DNA from: Vagococcus salmoninarum
GTDB lineage: Bacteria; Bacillota; Bacilli; Lactobacillales; Vagococcaceae
Reading direction: 5' to 3'
Length of the DNA: 64,000 nucleotides
Assembly: GCF_003987495.1 (NCBI RefSeq)
Contig: NZ_NGJU01000004.1
Location: forward strand, 93,821-157,820
This document shows positions 17,517 to 28,370 of this stretch, in pieces (the first letter of the stretch is position 1; each line of letters starts with the position of its first letter). The notes beneath the pieces were generated by a model that was given only the letters and a program-made list of their open reading frames with translations, searched no databases and was not told the origin of the DNA. A program made the position numbers and the translations under genes.

Positions 17517-19637
17517 ATGAATGTGTTAGTAGCGAGTATTTTGATGATTGTTCTTGTTATTATATCAAATATAATTAGTCATTATTTAGTATCTATTCCA
17601 ACTGCTTTAATCGAAATTGTTGTTGGACTAATCATTGCGTTAAGTTTCGATATTCAAATAAATTTAGAAGCCGATTGGTTTATGTTACTCTTTGTTGCCC
17701 CACTTTTATTTAATGATGGGAAAGTTTTCCCTAAAAATGAACTGTGGGAACTTCGAGCGCCGATTTTTGCTTATGCGATTTGGCTTGTTCTTTTAACAAC
17801 AGTTGTTGGTGGTTTCTTTATCCACTGGTTAATTCCAAGTATGCCTTTAGCTTTAGCAATGGCTTTAGTAGCAGTCTTATCGCCAACTGATCCAATTGCT
17901 GTTCACGGGATTGCCGAACAAATCAAACTACCGAAAAAAATTCTTAGCCTCATTAGTGGGGAAAGTTTGATTAATGACGCCAGTGGCTTAATTGCCTTTA
18001 AGTATGCCTTAGCTGCCTTTATGACTGGTCATTTCTCTTTGACTCAAGCAACTGGGAACTTTCTTTACATGGCTTTAGTCGGTGGTTTAATCGGGATTGT
18101 CTTTATTTCTTTCATCCACTTTTTACGACTATTTTTAGTCCAACAAGGTATCCAAGATGTAGTCTTACATACGGCTATTCAAATCATTACGCCTTTTGTC
18201 ATCTATATTGTGGCTGATGAATTAGCACATGCTTCTGGGGTAATCGCTGTCGTAGCAGCCGGCGTGCTCTCAATAAATCAAGCGCCGATTTTCCGGAGTC
18301 AACATTCGGAAGTCCGCTTAGTGACTAATAAAATGTGGGATATTCTTGTTTATTTATTAAATGGGTTAGTCTTTATTTTACTAGGAATTGAGTTACCGAT
18401 TGCTATGAGGGAAACAATTGAAGATCCAAGCATTCACAACGGCACGCTTTTATTTTACATTGTTACGATTTGGGTCTTTTTACTTTGTATTCGGGTCGGT
18501 TGGTCTTACATGTATATGTGGTTAACTTACTTGCGCAAAGACAACGGCAAAAACGACTATCCTTCTTTCAACACAGCTTTAATGACCGGAATTACCGGGG
18601 TTCGTGGGGCTGTCACGATGGCTTCGATCATGTCGATGCCCTTACTCTTACCTAACGGTGGGGTCTTCGTTGAACGGCCTTTAATTGTCACCTTAGCCTG
18701 TGGTGTCGTTTTAACTAGTCTCTTAGTCGCAACGATTACTTTGCCTTTTCTAACGAAACAACGGAAACGTTTTTCTTTAGTCGGTGATGATTCCGTAGTT
18801 AACGCTGATTTCGCTAATAAACAATTAGTCGGTGCGCTTGATTCCCAATTAACAGAATTAGAAGCCCGTCAAATTATGGTTAAACATGCGATTTTAACGT
18901 TGAAACAAGAAACACTTAATAAAGAAGACCATTTAATTCTTTCTGATTTAATTCAAGAATTTGAATCCCGTTTACGTCACTTATACCGTGAACTAAACGA
19001 TGATGAAACTAATCGCTTGTACTCACAATTGGAAAGTAAGATTCAAAAAATTGCCATTGCTGGTGAACTTAAAGGAGTCGAGCGAGTTGTGGCTAGTGGT
19101 GAAGTTTCAGAACGTTTCGCACGTAACTACATTAAAATGGTTGCGACGAAAAAAGAAGCCTTCGAACCTGGCTTTATCAATTCCGTTAAACGGATGCTCT
19201 TTGTTTTACGCCGTCAAGGCAATCTAGTTTTTTGGCGTTTTAAATCGAAACAACAGCAAGAGCAAATGTTGTTAGGTGAAACATCGATTATTAAACTTGA
19301 AACTCAAAGTACTAAAGGAGCCATTGAAGCCTTAAAAGCTTATAAAAAAGAGTTGCTCCAAGATAGCTCTTGTCCGGACTTACACAAACATATTTTAAGT
19401 CAAAAATTATATGAATATCTCCATAAATTACAACGTATTAAACACTTTAGCAAACAAACGAAACGAGATTATCAAAAATTAATTCAAGAATATTATATGA
19501 AAGCCTTAGATGCTGAGCGTGAAACCGTCCAAGACTTATTCCAAAACGGCCAAATCACATTAACAATGGCAAATCATTTAAGACAGTCTTTGAATTATTA
19601 TGAAAGTTCTTTGCTGCAAAGTGAAAGTACTCACTAA
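17517..19637 (+). CDS. CPA1-family Na+/H+ antiporter with long cytoplasmic tail
   Basis: This monovalent cation/proton antiporter (NhaP-like) is about 706 residues long. The first ~415 residues form about a dozen membrane segments with the CPA1 motifs LSPTDPIAVHGI and SGESLINDASGLIAFK (ion-binding Asp). The remaining ~290 residues are charged and helical, a regulatory tail. The ATG at 17517 is preferred, with GAGGTG 6 nt upstream. It is a single-gene unit for Na+/pH homeostasis. The exact cation is not readable. Confidence 0.9.
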   Translation: MNVLVASILMIVLVIISNIISHYLVSIPTALIEIVVGLIIALSFDIQINLEADWFMLLFVAPLLFNDGKVFPKNELWELRAPIFAYAIWLVLLTTVVGGFFIHWLIPSMPLALAMALVAVLSPTDPIAVHGIAEQIKLPKKILSLISGESLINDASGLIAFKYALAAFMTGHFSLTQATGNFLYMALVGGLIGIVFISFIHFLRLFLVQQGIQDVVLHTAIQIITPFVIYIVADELAHASGVIAVVAAGVLSINQAPIFRSQHSEVRLVTNKMWDILVYLLNGLVFILLGIELPIAMRETIEDPSIHNGTLLFYIVTIWVFLLCIRVGWSYMYMWLTYLRKDNGKNDYPSFNTALMTGITGVRGAVTMASIMSMPLLLPNGGVFVERPLIVTLACGVVLTSLLVATITLPFLTKQRKRFSLVGDDSVVNADFANKQLVGALDSQLTELEARQIMVKHAILTLKQETLNKEDHLILSDLIQEFESRLRHLYRELNDDETNRLYSQLESKIQKIAIAGELKGVERVVASGEVSERFARNYIKMVATKKEAFEPGFINSVKRMLFVLRRQGNLVFWRFKSKQQQEQMLLGETSIIKLETQSTKGAIEALKAYKKELLQDSSCPDLHKHILSQKLYEYLHKLQRIKHFSKQTKRDYQKLIQEYYMKALDAERETVQDLFQNGQITLTMANHLRQSLNYYESSLLQSESTH

Positions 19638-19680
19638 AAAAGTTCTAGCTGCCCCTTTATGGGCTGCTAGAACTTTTTTT
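19635..19680. terminator. Bidirectional terminator
   Basis: The hairpin AAAAGTTCTAGC-T-GCCC / GGGC-T-GCTAGAACTTTT has A and T runs on the flanks, between convergent genes. Confidence 0.92.
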
Positions 19681-20810
19681 TATGTAAATCCAGTAAAAAT
19701 CTGCTCCTGATAAATCAATTCCGTTAAGTTTAAAAAGTCTTTTAACTCTGTTAAGACACCTAAAATTTCTGCTGTATATCTTTCTCGATTCTCTGGCTTA
19801 AAAAAGACAAAACCTTTGATAATCAATTGACTTAACTGGCGCTCATTTTTTAAATCCACCGTCCCAATCAGCTCCCCAGCGATTAAGATTGGCATCGCAA
19901 AATAACCATAGCGCCGATTTTCAGCTTTAATATAACTTTCCAATTTAAAATCAATCCCAAACAACTTAGCCGTCCGTTCACGATCTCTAATTAAGTTATC
20001 AAAAGGTGACAGTAATTTTGGTGGCAAAGTCGGAAATTCAGCTAAATTAGTCACTAGTTCTTGATCACTGACTAATAAATAATGCTCCCCATAATTTTCG
20101 ACACTGATTTTTTGAATGTCACCTGCTGTTAACATCTCAGCAAGTATTACCTTAGTTAACCCTTTTTTTAGATTAAAGTAATGGCTAGCTTCCCCTTCAG
20201 TAATAATACCTAAATTATTAAAAGTCATTAAAATCAATTGTTGATACATCTGATATTCTAAGACTTGCGGACTTAACTCAGACCGGATTCCCTTTCCAAG
20301 ATGCAGACGTTTATTAAACTTTTCATCCCGTTGACCTTCAATTAAGCCAGCTCGCCACAGCTTGTCGATTAAACGGTCTTTTGGTGACTGCTGCCACGTT
20401 TCTTGCTGTTTATTTTTAATAAATGCTCTTTTTAAGATTGGTTGAACTTCCGCTAGTTCTGCTAGTAGGGTCTGACTTTCAGCCACCGTCGAACTTGCCA
20501 TTAAAGCTTCGTAAGCTTTGCCTTGGAATAAAGGGACAAGTTCAGTATCTTTCAAATGTAAGGTTAAAGCAAAACTATATAATTCGACAGCTTGATCTTG
20601 ATGATACAGTTCTAACAAGTCCCCTAATTGATAGTTTTTTAGCCGTGCCCAACAAACCAGCTCTTGGCTCCGGGCAACAACGCTCATTGAATCTAGTTGG
20701 ATGAATCCCAGGTTGGTGAGTACTGATTGGACGTTTGCCCTATTCTCACGGCAAAAACTTGAAAATTGTTTATGTAGTTGAACTTGTCTAATTGTATCAA
20801 TATTAATCAT
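19680..20810 (-). CDS. YcaQ-like winged-helix protein, possible crosslink DNA glycosylase
   Basis: This is a 376-residue protein of the YcaQ/AlkX (HTH_42) family. The family QxD motif is visible near the N-terminus (LGFIQLDSMSVVARSQE), and later segments (LSPFDNLIRDRERTAKLFG, YGYFAMPIL) also fit. E. coli YcaQ unhooks interstrand DNA crosslinks. Many Gram-positive relatives are uncharacterised, so the activity is inferred. It is a single-gene unit starting at ATG 20810. Confidence 0.75.
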   Translation of the reverse strand: MINIDTIRQVQLHKQFSSFCRENRANVQSVLTNLGFIQLDSMSVVARSQELVCWARLKNYQLGDLLELYHQDQAVELYSFALTLHLKDTELVPLFQGKAYEALMASSTVAESQTLLAELAEVQPILKRAFIKNKQQETWQQSPKDRLIDKLWRAGLIEGQRDEKFNKRLHLGKGIRSELSPQVLEYQMYQQLILMTFNNLGIITEGEASHYFNLKKGLTKVILAEMLTAGDIQKISVENYGEHYLLVSDQELVTNLAEFPTLPPKLLSPFDNLIRDRERTAKLFGIDFKLESYIKAENRRYGYFAMPILIAGELIGTVDLKNERQLSQLIIKGFVFFKPENRERYTAEILGVLTELKDFLNLTELIYQEQIFTGFT

Positions 20811-20908
20811 CTGTCAAAACTCCTTCTTTAATTCTAACAAGGTCTCTTTACTCTCTATTAATAAAAATGACTATGTTAGATAAATCAGTGACAGTGCTTT
20901 GTCGTTAT

Positions 20909-22149
20909 TTAGATAGTCAGTACGCCTTTTCTGATGTTTAATATCAAAGGTAAACTAAATAATAAGACTCCCCCCCCAACACTGTACACAAATACTTAAC
21001 CTCAATCATGTCCCAACTAATAAAATTAGCAGCTATGATTGCTCCTAAGGGATAGCCAGCAGCACTCAATGAACCCATTAATGTGAAAACACTACCTTGT
21101 TGTTCCTTTGGTATAACTAGTTGAAAAATAGTTCGACTATAAATCAATGCTGGCGCTGAGACAAGCCCCATCAGGAAGAAGATAAGACCGAACATTGATA
21201 TATGGTTAATTAACCCAATACAACAATATAAAATTGAGTTAAGACAAATTGATAAAAAAACTAGCGTCATCATATTATTTTTAAAAGGTAGCAGGCCAAT
21301 TAAAAAGGAACTGCAAACAATTCCGCCTGACAATAAAACTGACATAATTGAATAGGAAATAAGACCACTCAAATAAGTTTCAGATATAATTGGACTTAAA
21401 ACAGGTAAAGTCCCCCATAATAATAAATTCCACAGAAAGAAAATGATGATTAACGCCCTCATTTGTTTATTTTTTAAAGTAAATGACAAACCTTTTTTGA
21501 TTTCCAAAACCCATCTTTTAAAAGAAAATATAGCTTGCTTATTTTTTTTATTTTCTTGGTACTTAATCTTTATTTGTAAGTACAAATGTGCAGAAAGGAT
21601 CAAAAAAAATGCATTGACTAAGTAAGCCACTTTTTCACTAAACAGATTAATAAGCCCTAAGGCAAGGACTGGTCCAATTACTAATGAGAAATCAATTTGA
21701 ATATTCATCAAACTATTTACCGTTACTAAATACTCTTTGGGAGTTAATTCAGTAATAATAATATTTTCACCTGATTTTGACAAAGGTAATACCGCGCTAG
21801 ATATCCCTAAAATCGTGAAGAATATGACGTAGGAATTAACAGTAGTTAAATTCGCAAAAAACAAATACACAAAAAGGATTGCTCTAAGTAAATTAGTTAA
21901 GTATATAACTTTAACAACAGAATACCGATCTAATACAAAGGCAATTAGCGGCGCAACAATAATTGAAGGTAATTCTAATGTAATCAGTGAAATAGCAATC
22001 AAAAACGGACTTTTTGTTTGATTATATATAAACCAAATGAGGGTTAAACTCATAGCTGATTGACCGATACTTGTTAAACTCGCACCTAATAAAAATTTAG
22101 ACATGTCATTTATCTTAAAAACTTTTAACATGGGATTATTTTTTTTCAT
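20909..22149 (-). pseudogene. MFS transporter with C-terminus frameshifted at a G8 tract
   Basis: This is a major-facilitator transporter with about 12 membrane segments, related to macrolide-efflux-like proteins (GASLTSIGQSAMSLTLIWFI near the start). As read, it is 401 codons and ends at 20944 with the polar tail GGESYYLVYL. On the minus strand a run of eight G (20971-20978) precedes that tail. Nine or six G would give VLGG(G)VLLFSLPLILNIRKG to a TAA at 20909, a normal last membrane helix and basic end. The intact form is therefore probably in the other frame. Substrate unknown. Confidence 0.75.
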
Positions 22150-22352
22150 ATGTGTTACCTTCTCTTTATAAATAGCTTCCCTTCCTTGGCAGTTGATTGA
22201 ATCGAAATTTAATTGCTTTAAACATCTTTCTTACACTTCTCAGACCATATTATTTCCCATACTTCATTTCGGAAATTTTCTAAGATAAACTAATTTCTTC
22301 TTTTCGATAGTTACTTTTTTCAAGTAAAGCATATTTTATAAAAGAAGACAAC

Positions 22353-22387
22353 AAAAAAGGGGCCGCGACATTCGTCACGACCTCCCT
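22353..22387 (-). terminator. Terminator after ftsK
   Basis: GGG-AGG-TCGTGAC / GTCGCGG-CCC hairpin followed by TTTTTT on the minus strand. The 22150-22352 spacer holds no gene that I can see. Confidence 0.8.
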
Positions 22388-22393
22388 TTCACT

Positions 22394-24832
22394 TTAAATA
22401 TCCAAACTTTCTTGTCCGACAGGCTCTTCCACTTCAGGAACGAAACTAATTAAGACTTTACGGGGTTTGCTGCCTTCTGAAGGGCCAACAACACCTTGTT
22501 CTTCCATCTGGTCAACGATCCGGGCGGCACGGTTGTAACCGACTCTAAAGCGCCTTTGAATCATCGAGATACTAGCAGTTTCCATTTCGATGACCATCGC
22601 AACAGCATCATCATATAATTCATCTAAAGGTTCCCCACTAGCTGAGTTGTTAATCGGTTCTTCTGAGGGCATCATGCTTTCTTGATAATCAGCCCCTTGT
22701 TGCTCTGTGACAAAGGACACCAAATCTTCAACTTCTGAGTCAGAGATAAAGGCACCTTGCACACGGATTGGTTTATTCTCACCCATCGGTAGGAAGAGCA
22801 TATCTCCCCGACCAAGGAGTTTTTCTGCTCCGTTGCTATCAATAATCGTCCGAGAATCCGTTCCACTGGAAACAGCAAAGGCGATTCTAGAAGGGACATT
22901 AGCTTTAATAATTCCCGTAATAACATCCACACTTGGTCGTTGGGTCGCTAAAATCATATGAATCCCAGCAGCTCGAGCCATTTGGGCTAAACGCGTAATC
23001 GCATCTTCCACTTCGTTACTAGCTACCATCATTAAGTCGGCTAACTCATCAACAATCACGACGATAAAAGGTAGGACGGGGCGATTTTCGCCATCTTGCA
23101 TATTGTGTTCAATCACCATCTCGTTATAACCAGTAATATTTCTAACGCCACTACCTGCAAAAAGTTCATAACGACGTTCCATTTCACTAACAACTTTGTG
23201 TAATGCTTGAGCGGCTTTCCGAGGATTAGTCACGACTGGTGTTAATAAATGAGGAATGCCATTGTAAACATTCAGCTCCACCATTTTCGGGTCAATCATC
23301 ATTAATTTAACTTCGTGAGGTTTCGCACGCATTAAAATACTTGTGATAATCCCATTAATACAAACTGATTTCCCACTACCTGTTGACCCGGCAATTAATA
23401 AATGGGGCATCTTCGCTAAATCAGCAGAAATCACATTTCCTGAAATATCTCGGCCTAAAGGAACTTCTAATAAATTAGATTCGTTTTTCGGCTGTGCTTC
23501 AATAATATCCCGGAATGAAACCATACTGACTGCATTGTTCGGGACTTCGATCCCAATCAAAGACTTACCAGGAATTGGGGCTTCCATCCGAATGTCTTTG
23601 GCAGCTAAAGCTAAGGCTAAATCATCAGTTAAGCCGACAATTTTACTAACTTTAACGCCGACAGCTGGCTGAATTTCATACTTAGTAACTGAGGGCCCTA
23701 AGCTAGCTCGCACGACTTTAGCATCGACACCGAAACTTTTAAACGTTGTTTCTAAGACGCCGACATTTTTTTCAATTGATTTGTATTCATCACTTTGATC
23801 AGTTAAAGGAATTTCATTTAATAAGTGAGACTCTGGTAAATGATAGTCCCGGTTTTCTGTTTCTTCCGGAATTTCAAATTCCAACTCTTCCCCTTCAGCC
23901 TGATCTTCAGCTAAGTCTGTTGGAGCAGGAGTCTGTCGTTTAATTGGTTCCTCAGACTCAAATTTATACTGATTTTGATAACTATCAATTTCCAATGACA
24001 ACTGTTCTGTTTCAGCTTTCTTAAGGCTAGCTTGTGCTAAGTCTTCAACTGATTCCCGGGCTAATTCTTCCCCAGGTGATAAGTTTCGGACTTGGTTCTT
24101 AGCTGCTTCCGCGGCTTGAAGTTCTTCTTGTTCAGCCTTTAAAACAGCTTTTTCCGCGGCCTTGGCGGCTTTTTCAGCCTCTTTTTCGGCTTTCAATTCT
24201 TGCTTAGCAATTCTTTTAACTTTATTTTCAGCTAGTTTGCTACTAACATTTTTACTGTAAGAACTGATTCGATCAGTCATTTCTAAAATATTCATATTAA
24301 TTAGTAGTAAACTCCCACTTAAAATTAATAAACCAGAAATCAAATAAGTGCCTAACTGGGAGACTAAGAAGTAAGTCGTACTGTATAAGAGACCTCCAAC
24401 CATACCACCACCAACATTTTGATTGACAGTATTGCCACGAATATCCGTAAAGAGTTTTTGCCAAGTTAACTTAATAATATTCGTTTCCTCAGTCATGATT
24501 GATTGAAACAACACGCTGTGAATTAAAATTAAGACGCCAGCATATAAAATAATTGCGCCGATAATGCGTTTTTTTTCTTTAATTTCTAGATCTTTACCTG
24601 CAAAGACTAGGGCCACACCGTAAATAATTAAAAGTAGGCCTAATAAGGGATAAGTGCTACCACCAATGATTCTTAAAACATTTGCTACTAAGACACCTAA
24701 AAATCCTAATTTTAAAGCTCCAAAAACACCTAATAAGACAAATACTAGGCCAATTATAATGTACATTGTCCGTTCTTGTTGCTGTTGTTGTTTTTTAGTT
24801 ACTTTTTTTCTACTTGTTTTTTTCTTTGCCAT
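22394..24832 (-). CDS. ftsK: DNA translocase FtsK/SpoIIIE
   Basis: This DNA pump of about 812 residues clears chromosomes through the closing septum. The N-terminal region has four membrane segments (about residues 20-180), then an Ala/Glu/Lys-rich coiled linker. The RecA-like motor has Walker A ([14 protein letters not shown]) and Walker B ([15 protein letters not shown]). The C-terminal gamma winged helix that reads polar DNA sites is [19 protein letters not shown]. The ATG at 24832 is 6 nt after AGGAGG; an upstream in-frame start lacks a ribosome site. It is a single-gene unit. Confidence 0.96.
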   Translation of the reverse strand: MAKKKTSRKKVTKKQQQQQERTMYIIIGLVFVLLGVFGALKLGFLGVLVANVLRIIGGSTYPLLGLLLIIYGVALVFAGKDLEIKEKKRIIGAIILYAGVLILIHSVLFQSIMTEETNIIKLTWQKLFTDIRGNTVNQNVGGGMVGGLLYSTTYFLVSQLGTYLISGLLILSGSLLLINMNILEMTDRISSYSKNVSSKLAENKVKRIAKQELKAEKEAEKAAKAAEKAVLKAEQEELQAAEAAKNQVRNLSPGEELARESVEDLAQASLKKAETEQLSLEIDSYQNQYKFESEEPIKRQTPAPTDLAEDQAEGEELEFEIPEETENRDYHLPESHLLNEIPLTDQSDEYKSIEKNVGVLETTFKSFGVDAKVVRASLGPSVTKYEIQPAVGVKVSKIVGLTDDLALALAAKDIRMEAPIPGKSLIGIEVPNNAVSMVSFRDIIEAQPKNESNLLEVPLGRDISGNVISADLAKMPHLLIAGSTGSGKSVCINGIITSILMRAKPHEVKLMMIDPKMVELNVYNGIPHLLTPVVTNPRKAAQALHKVVSEMERRYELFAGSGVRNITGYNEMVIEHNMQDGENRPVLPFIVVIVDELADLMMVASNEVEDAITRLAQMARAAGIHMILATQRPSVDVITGIIKANVPSRIAFAVSSGTDSRTIIDSNGAEKLLGRGDMLFLPMGENKPIRVQGAFISDSEVEDLVSFVTEQQGADYQESMMPSEEPINNSASGEPLDELYDDAVAMVIEMETASISMIQRRFRVGYNRAARIVDQMEEQGVVGPSEGSKPRKVLISFVPEVEEPVGQESLDI

Positions 24833-24900
24833 CAATTTCCTCCTGACTACTAACGACATTCAAAGACTTGTTAGTAGAGTTCCTTCCCATTATACACCAA

Positions 24901-24935
24901 AAGAGAGAATAAAATAACTGCTTTATTCTCCCTTT
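24901..24935 (-). terminator. Terminator after topB
   Basis: AGGGAGAATAAA / TTTTATTCTCTCTT hairpin with a T-rich tail on the minus strand. Confidence 0.75.
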
Positions 24936-24947
24936 ATTTAACTGTCT

Positions 24948-27029
24948 TTATTGGTCTTTCATCGCGGCCTTTAAAGCTAAAGCTAGTGGACTTTCTTCAG
25001 GTTCACTTTCTTGGCTGTATTGTTTCAGTAACCGTTTCTCTTCGTGCTTCGTCATTTTTTTCTTCCGTTCTTGCCCTGTTGGAATTTTTTCGGTAATGAC
25101 ACAGAATTTACATTTGAAAAATTCACCATTTTTACCTTCATGAATTTCCATTTTTTTATGACATTGCGGACAACGCTTATTAGAAACTTTCGGGTCCTTA
25201 CGACGGCGGTACTTACAATCTTCTTTCGTACAGACAAAAATCTTACCATCACGAGTATTTCGTTCTCGTAAAGGTGAGCCACAATCTGGACACTCTTTGG
25301 CGGTAATTGAAAAGTCTGTGTACTTCTTCTCACTGGTTTTAATTTCTTTAACTAGTTGAGCAGTATCTTTTTCAATTTGCCGAATAAAGTCTTGGCTTTT
25401 CCGTTTGCCTAAAGCAATTTCTTCTAATTCCCGTTCCCACTTTTCTGTTAAGTCAGGTGAGACTAACGAAGGATTGACGAGTTTCAACAACTGTTTGCCT
25501 TTTGGACTAACGGTTAGTTTACTGCTACTTCGTTCCATTAATTCCGATTTAATTAATTTCTCGATAATTTCGGCTCGAGTAGCTGGTGTCCCTAATTTAT
25601 GTTTTTCCATTAAACCAAGTAAGTTACCTTCTGATAAAGGTGCTGGTGGCGTCGTTACTTCTTTATTAATCACTAAGGTAGCAGCTAAGCTTTGACCTGC
25701 TGTAAACTCAACTTGTCGCTGACTGTCATTTTTATTAGTGCCTTTCCAACCAGCTTCTTCAATTTTAACTTGTTTAAAGACAAACTGATGGTTGCCAACA
25801 GTTGCTTCAACGGTTTGTTGATTAGTGACATGAGGGTCACCAAACAAACTCAAGAATCGTAAGGTAATCATTTGATAAATCTTTTGTTCGTCGTTATCCA
25901 TTTTTTCGGCCCGTGGTGCTTGCTCCGTTGGAATCAAGGCATGGTGATCCGTGACTTTGCTGTCTTGGAAAACTTTTGGTACTTTGACAACTGCTCCTTG
26001 GCGAATAATTGCTTTTGCTTCATTAGGATAGTAGCTAGTGACTGCTTGAAGACGTTCTTTCATTGTCCCCTTCATGTCACTTGTTAAATATTTAGAATCC
26101 GTCCGGGGATAAGTCACAACTTTATGAATTTCATATAAACTTTGAACGATTGATAACGTCTTTTTCGCTGAAAAGCCATACCGTTGGTTAGCTTCTCTTT
26201 GAATTTCCGTTAAGTCATAAGGGAGCGGTGCTCCTTCGGCTTTTTTCTTATTAGTAATTTTTGTGACTTTGACTGGTTTTGTGCCAATCTCTTTTAAGAT
26301 TAACTCAGCTACTTCCCGTTCTTTCATACTTCGTGGGTTAGCTAGTTGCAAACGGCCTTTTAAGCCTTGATACGTTAAATCAATCGTAAAGAAATTTTCT
26401 GGTCGAAATTTTTCAATCTTTTCTTCCTGGCCTCTAACTAAGGCAAGGGTCGGCGTTTGCACACGACCAGCTGATAAGCTGTCTTCATACTTAACTGTTA
26501 AAGCTCGCGTCACATTTAAGCCAACTAGCCAATCAGCTTCTGCTCTAGCTAAAGCTGAGTAATACAAATTATCGTATTTTTTACTTGGTTCTAATTTTTT
26601 AAAACCATCTTTAATCGCTTTTGTTGTTTGTGAGGAAATCCAGAGACGTTTCACTGGTTTAGTAAAACGGACGTATTCTAATATCCAACGCGCGACAAGT
26701 TCCCCTTCACGTCCAGCATCAGTGGCGATTACGGCTTCGCTAACATCTTGCCGTTTTGCCAATTGACTGATCGCTTTTAATTGTTGGCCTGTTTTTGGTA
26801 ATGGTTTGATGCCGACTTTTTTAGGAATCATCGGTAAGCTCTCCATCTGCCATGTTGCCCACTCTTTATTGTAATCTTCCGGCATTTTTAAGCCTAATAA
26901 ATGACCAAGTGCCCAAGTAATAATGACAGTTGGTCCTTCAATATAACTTTTTGATTTTTGAGTTGCTCCAAGAACTTTAGCTAGATCTCTTGCAACACTT
27001 GGTTTTTCCGTGATAATTAGTTGTTTCAT
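24948..27029 (-). CDS. topB: DNA topoisomerase III
   Basis: This is a 693-residue type IA topoisomerase that decatenates and relaxes DNA. The Toprim domain starts with LIITEKPSVARDLAKVLGA and has the acidic ATDAGREGE motif. The active-site Tyr lies in VVTYPRTDSKYL. The C-terminus carries Cys-rich zinc ribbons (CPDCGSPL, CPQCHKK, CKFC). The ATG at 27029 follows AAAGGA. It overlaps the upstream DUF1033 gene by 53 nt, so translation may be coupled. Confidence 0.95.
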   Translation of the reverse strand: MKQLIITEKPSVARDLAKVLGATQKSKSYIEGPTVIITWALGHLLGLKMPEDYNKEWATWQMESLPMIPKKVGIKPLPKTGQQLKAISQLAKRQDVSEAVIATDAGREGELVARWILEYVRFTKPVKRLWISSQTTKAIKDGFKKLEPSKKYDNLYYSALARAEADWLVGLNVTRALTVKYEDSLSAGRVQTPTLALVRGQEEKIEKFRPENFFTIDLTYQGLKGRLQLANPRSMKEREVAELILKEIGTKPVKVTKITNKKKAEGAPLPYDLTEIQREANQRYGFSAKKTLSIVQSLYEIHKVVTYPRTDSKYLTSDMKGTMKERLQAVTSYYPNEAKAIIRQGAVVKVPKVFQDSKVTDHHALIPTEQAPRAEKMDNDEQKIYQMITLRFLSLFGDPHVTNQQTVEATVGNHQFVFKQVKIEEAGWKGTNKNDSQRQVEFTAGQSLAATLVINKEVTTPPAPLSEGNLLGLMEKHKLGTPATRAEIIEKLIKSELMERSSSKLTVSPKGKQLLKLVNPSLVSPDLTEKWERELEEIALGKRKSQDFIRQIEKDTAQLVKEIKTSEKKYTDFSITAKECPDCGSPLRERNTRDGKIFVCTKEDCKYRRRKDPKVSNKRCPQCHKKMEIHEGKNGEFFKCKFCVITEKIPTGQERKKKMTKHEEKRLLKQYSQESEPEESPLALALKAAMKDQ

Positions 27030-27336
27030 CGTTGTCCTTTCCATCTTCTGATAGCTTGCGACAATGTCTCAGAAGCATCAGTCCTTTGTACTGTTGAAGG
27101 TCCTCGTCACAATCGTCGCAGTAGAGTAGCTCCCCTTCATTCCAAAAGGCTGTTAAGTAATCTGGTTTCTCTTTCATCATACTATATTTTGCCTGTAATT
27201 GGGCAAATTTTTCTTGATAAGCTAACTGGGCTGAAGCTAAATCTGCAAATAACGTCTCTTCAACGATATCATCTTCCCAATCATCAAAAAACCACCATGG
27301 CTCATTTTCACTATATGTTGTAATTAATTGATACAT
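26977..27336 (-). CDS. DUF1033 family protein
   Basis: This 119-residue protein begins MYQLITTYSENEPWWFFDDW, the DUF1033 signature of Lactobacillales. The rest is acidic and includes YCDDCDEDLQQYKG, with two Cys. No enzyme motif or membrane segment is seen. Its last 17 codons lie inside the start of topB in another frame. That end (KTKCCKRSS) looks unlike the rest, so the stop may have moved downstream by a small frame change. Function unknown. Confidence 0.75.
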   Translation of the reverse strand: MYQLITTYSENEPWWFFDDWEDDIVEETLFADLASAQLAYQEKFAQLQAKYSMMKEKPDYLTAFWNEGELLYCDDCDEDLQQYKGLMLLRHCRKLSEDGKDNDETTNYHGKTKCCKRSS

Positions 27337-27459
27337 GATTTACCATCCTGTCTACATAATCTAATCGCTTTTCCCTAGTTTAATAGCTTTTGCTCTTTTC
27401 TGCAAATAATTGATTTGAACATTGTCGAACAGAAGACTTTTATGCCTCAAAGACAAATA

Positions 27460-27496
27460 AAAAAGCTACTTTTTCAGTTAAAGTGAAAAAGTAGCT
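27460..27496 (-). terminator. Terminator after metQ
   Basis: AGCTACTTTTTC / GAAAAAGTAGCT hairpin followed by a T run on the minus strand. Confidence 0.9.
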
Positions 27497-27504
27497 CAGC
27501 TTTA

Positions 27505-28341
27505 TTATTCGCTAACAGGTTTAATTTTTCCATCCCATTGTTTAGTAATCCAAGCTTGGGTTTCTTCTGAACGCAGTGCAGCTAATAATTTATCAATTGC
27601 CTCATCGTTTTGATTATCACTACGAACAGCTAAAATATTCGCATAAGGTGAGTTGTCTTTTTCAACTAAGACTCCATCTTTTTCCGGTGATAAATCAACG
27701 CCACCAGCAAAGTTGGCATTAATTGCAATTAAATCTGCTTCATCTGCTTCATAGGCTTTTGTTAGCAACTCAGGGTTAACATCATAAATAAATTCTAAGT
27801 TTTTAGGATTTTCTTCAATGTCATCAAAAGTCGCTGTTAATAAATCTGTGCCAGCTTTCACTTTAACTAAGCCAGCATCTTGTAAAATCGTAATAATCCG
27901 GCCCCAGTCAGAGACAGAGTTACTTGCAATGACTTTAGCACCATCTTTTAAATCTTTAATATCTTTTAGATTTTGGGAATACAACGCCATTAATTCAATG
28001 TGAATGGCCCCTTTGTTAACAAAATCATAGCCATTTTCTTCGACTGATAAATCGAAAAAGGGAATGTGTTGGAAGTAATTTGCATCAATAACTTTTTCGG
28101 CTAAAGATTTATTCGGTAAAATATAGTCATCGAATGTTTCGATTTCTAAATTAACGCCTTCTTCAGCTAATTGCGGTTTGATATGTTCTAAAATTTCCGC
28201 GTGAGGTGTGGCTGATGCCCCAACTTTAATTGTTACTTCATCTTTATTACCAGCTGTCTCTTCTTTACCTTTACTGCCACAACCAACTAAAGCTAACGCT
28301 AAAGTACTTACTGCTAAAATCCCGATTAATTTCTTTTTCAT
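27505..28341 (-). CDS. metQ: Methionine ABC transporter substrate-binding lipoprotein
   Basis: This is a 278-residue lipoprotein with signal sequence and lipobox (LALVGCGSKG, Cys near residue 21). It matches the MetQ/NlpA family (VGASATPHAEILEHIKPQL, KSLAEKVIDANYFQHIPFF). It captures methionine or close analogues outside the membrane for MetNI. It is the last gene of metN-metI-metQ, after a T-box leader, and ends in a terminator. Confidence 0.93.
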   Translation of the reverse strand: MKKKLIGILAVSTLALALVGCGSKGKEETAGNKDEVTIKVGASATPHAEILEHIKPQLAEEGVNLEIETFDDYILPNKSLAEKVIDANYFQHIPFFDLSVEENGYDFVNKGAIHIELMALYSQNLKDIKDLKDGAKVIASNSVSDWGRIITILQDAGLVKVKAGTDLLTATFDDIEENPKNLEFIYDVNPELLTKAYEADEADLIAINANFAGGVDLSPEKDGVLVEKDNSPYANILAVRSDNQNDEAIDKLLAALRSEETQAWITKQWDGKIKPVSE

Positions 28342-28370
28342 ACTTAATTCCTCCTATTTTTTATACTATT

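Noticed and set aside
23343-23672. A plus-strand ORF opposite ftsK (and similar antisense ORFs over topB, prfA, tdk and others)
   Set aside because: These are shadows of strong coding genes on the other strand, without ribosome sites or recognisable domains.
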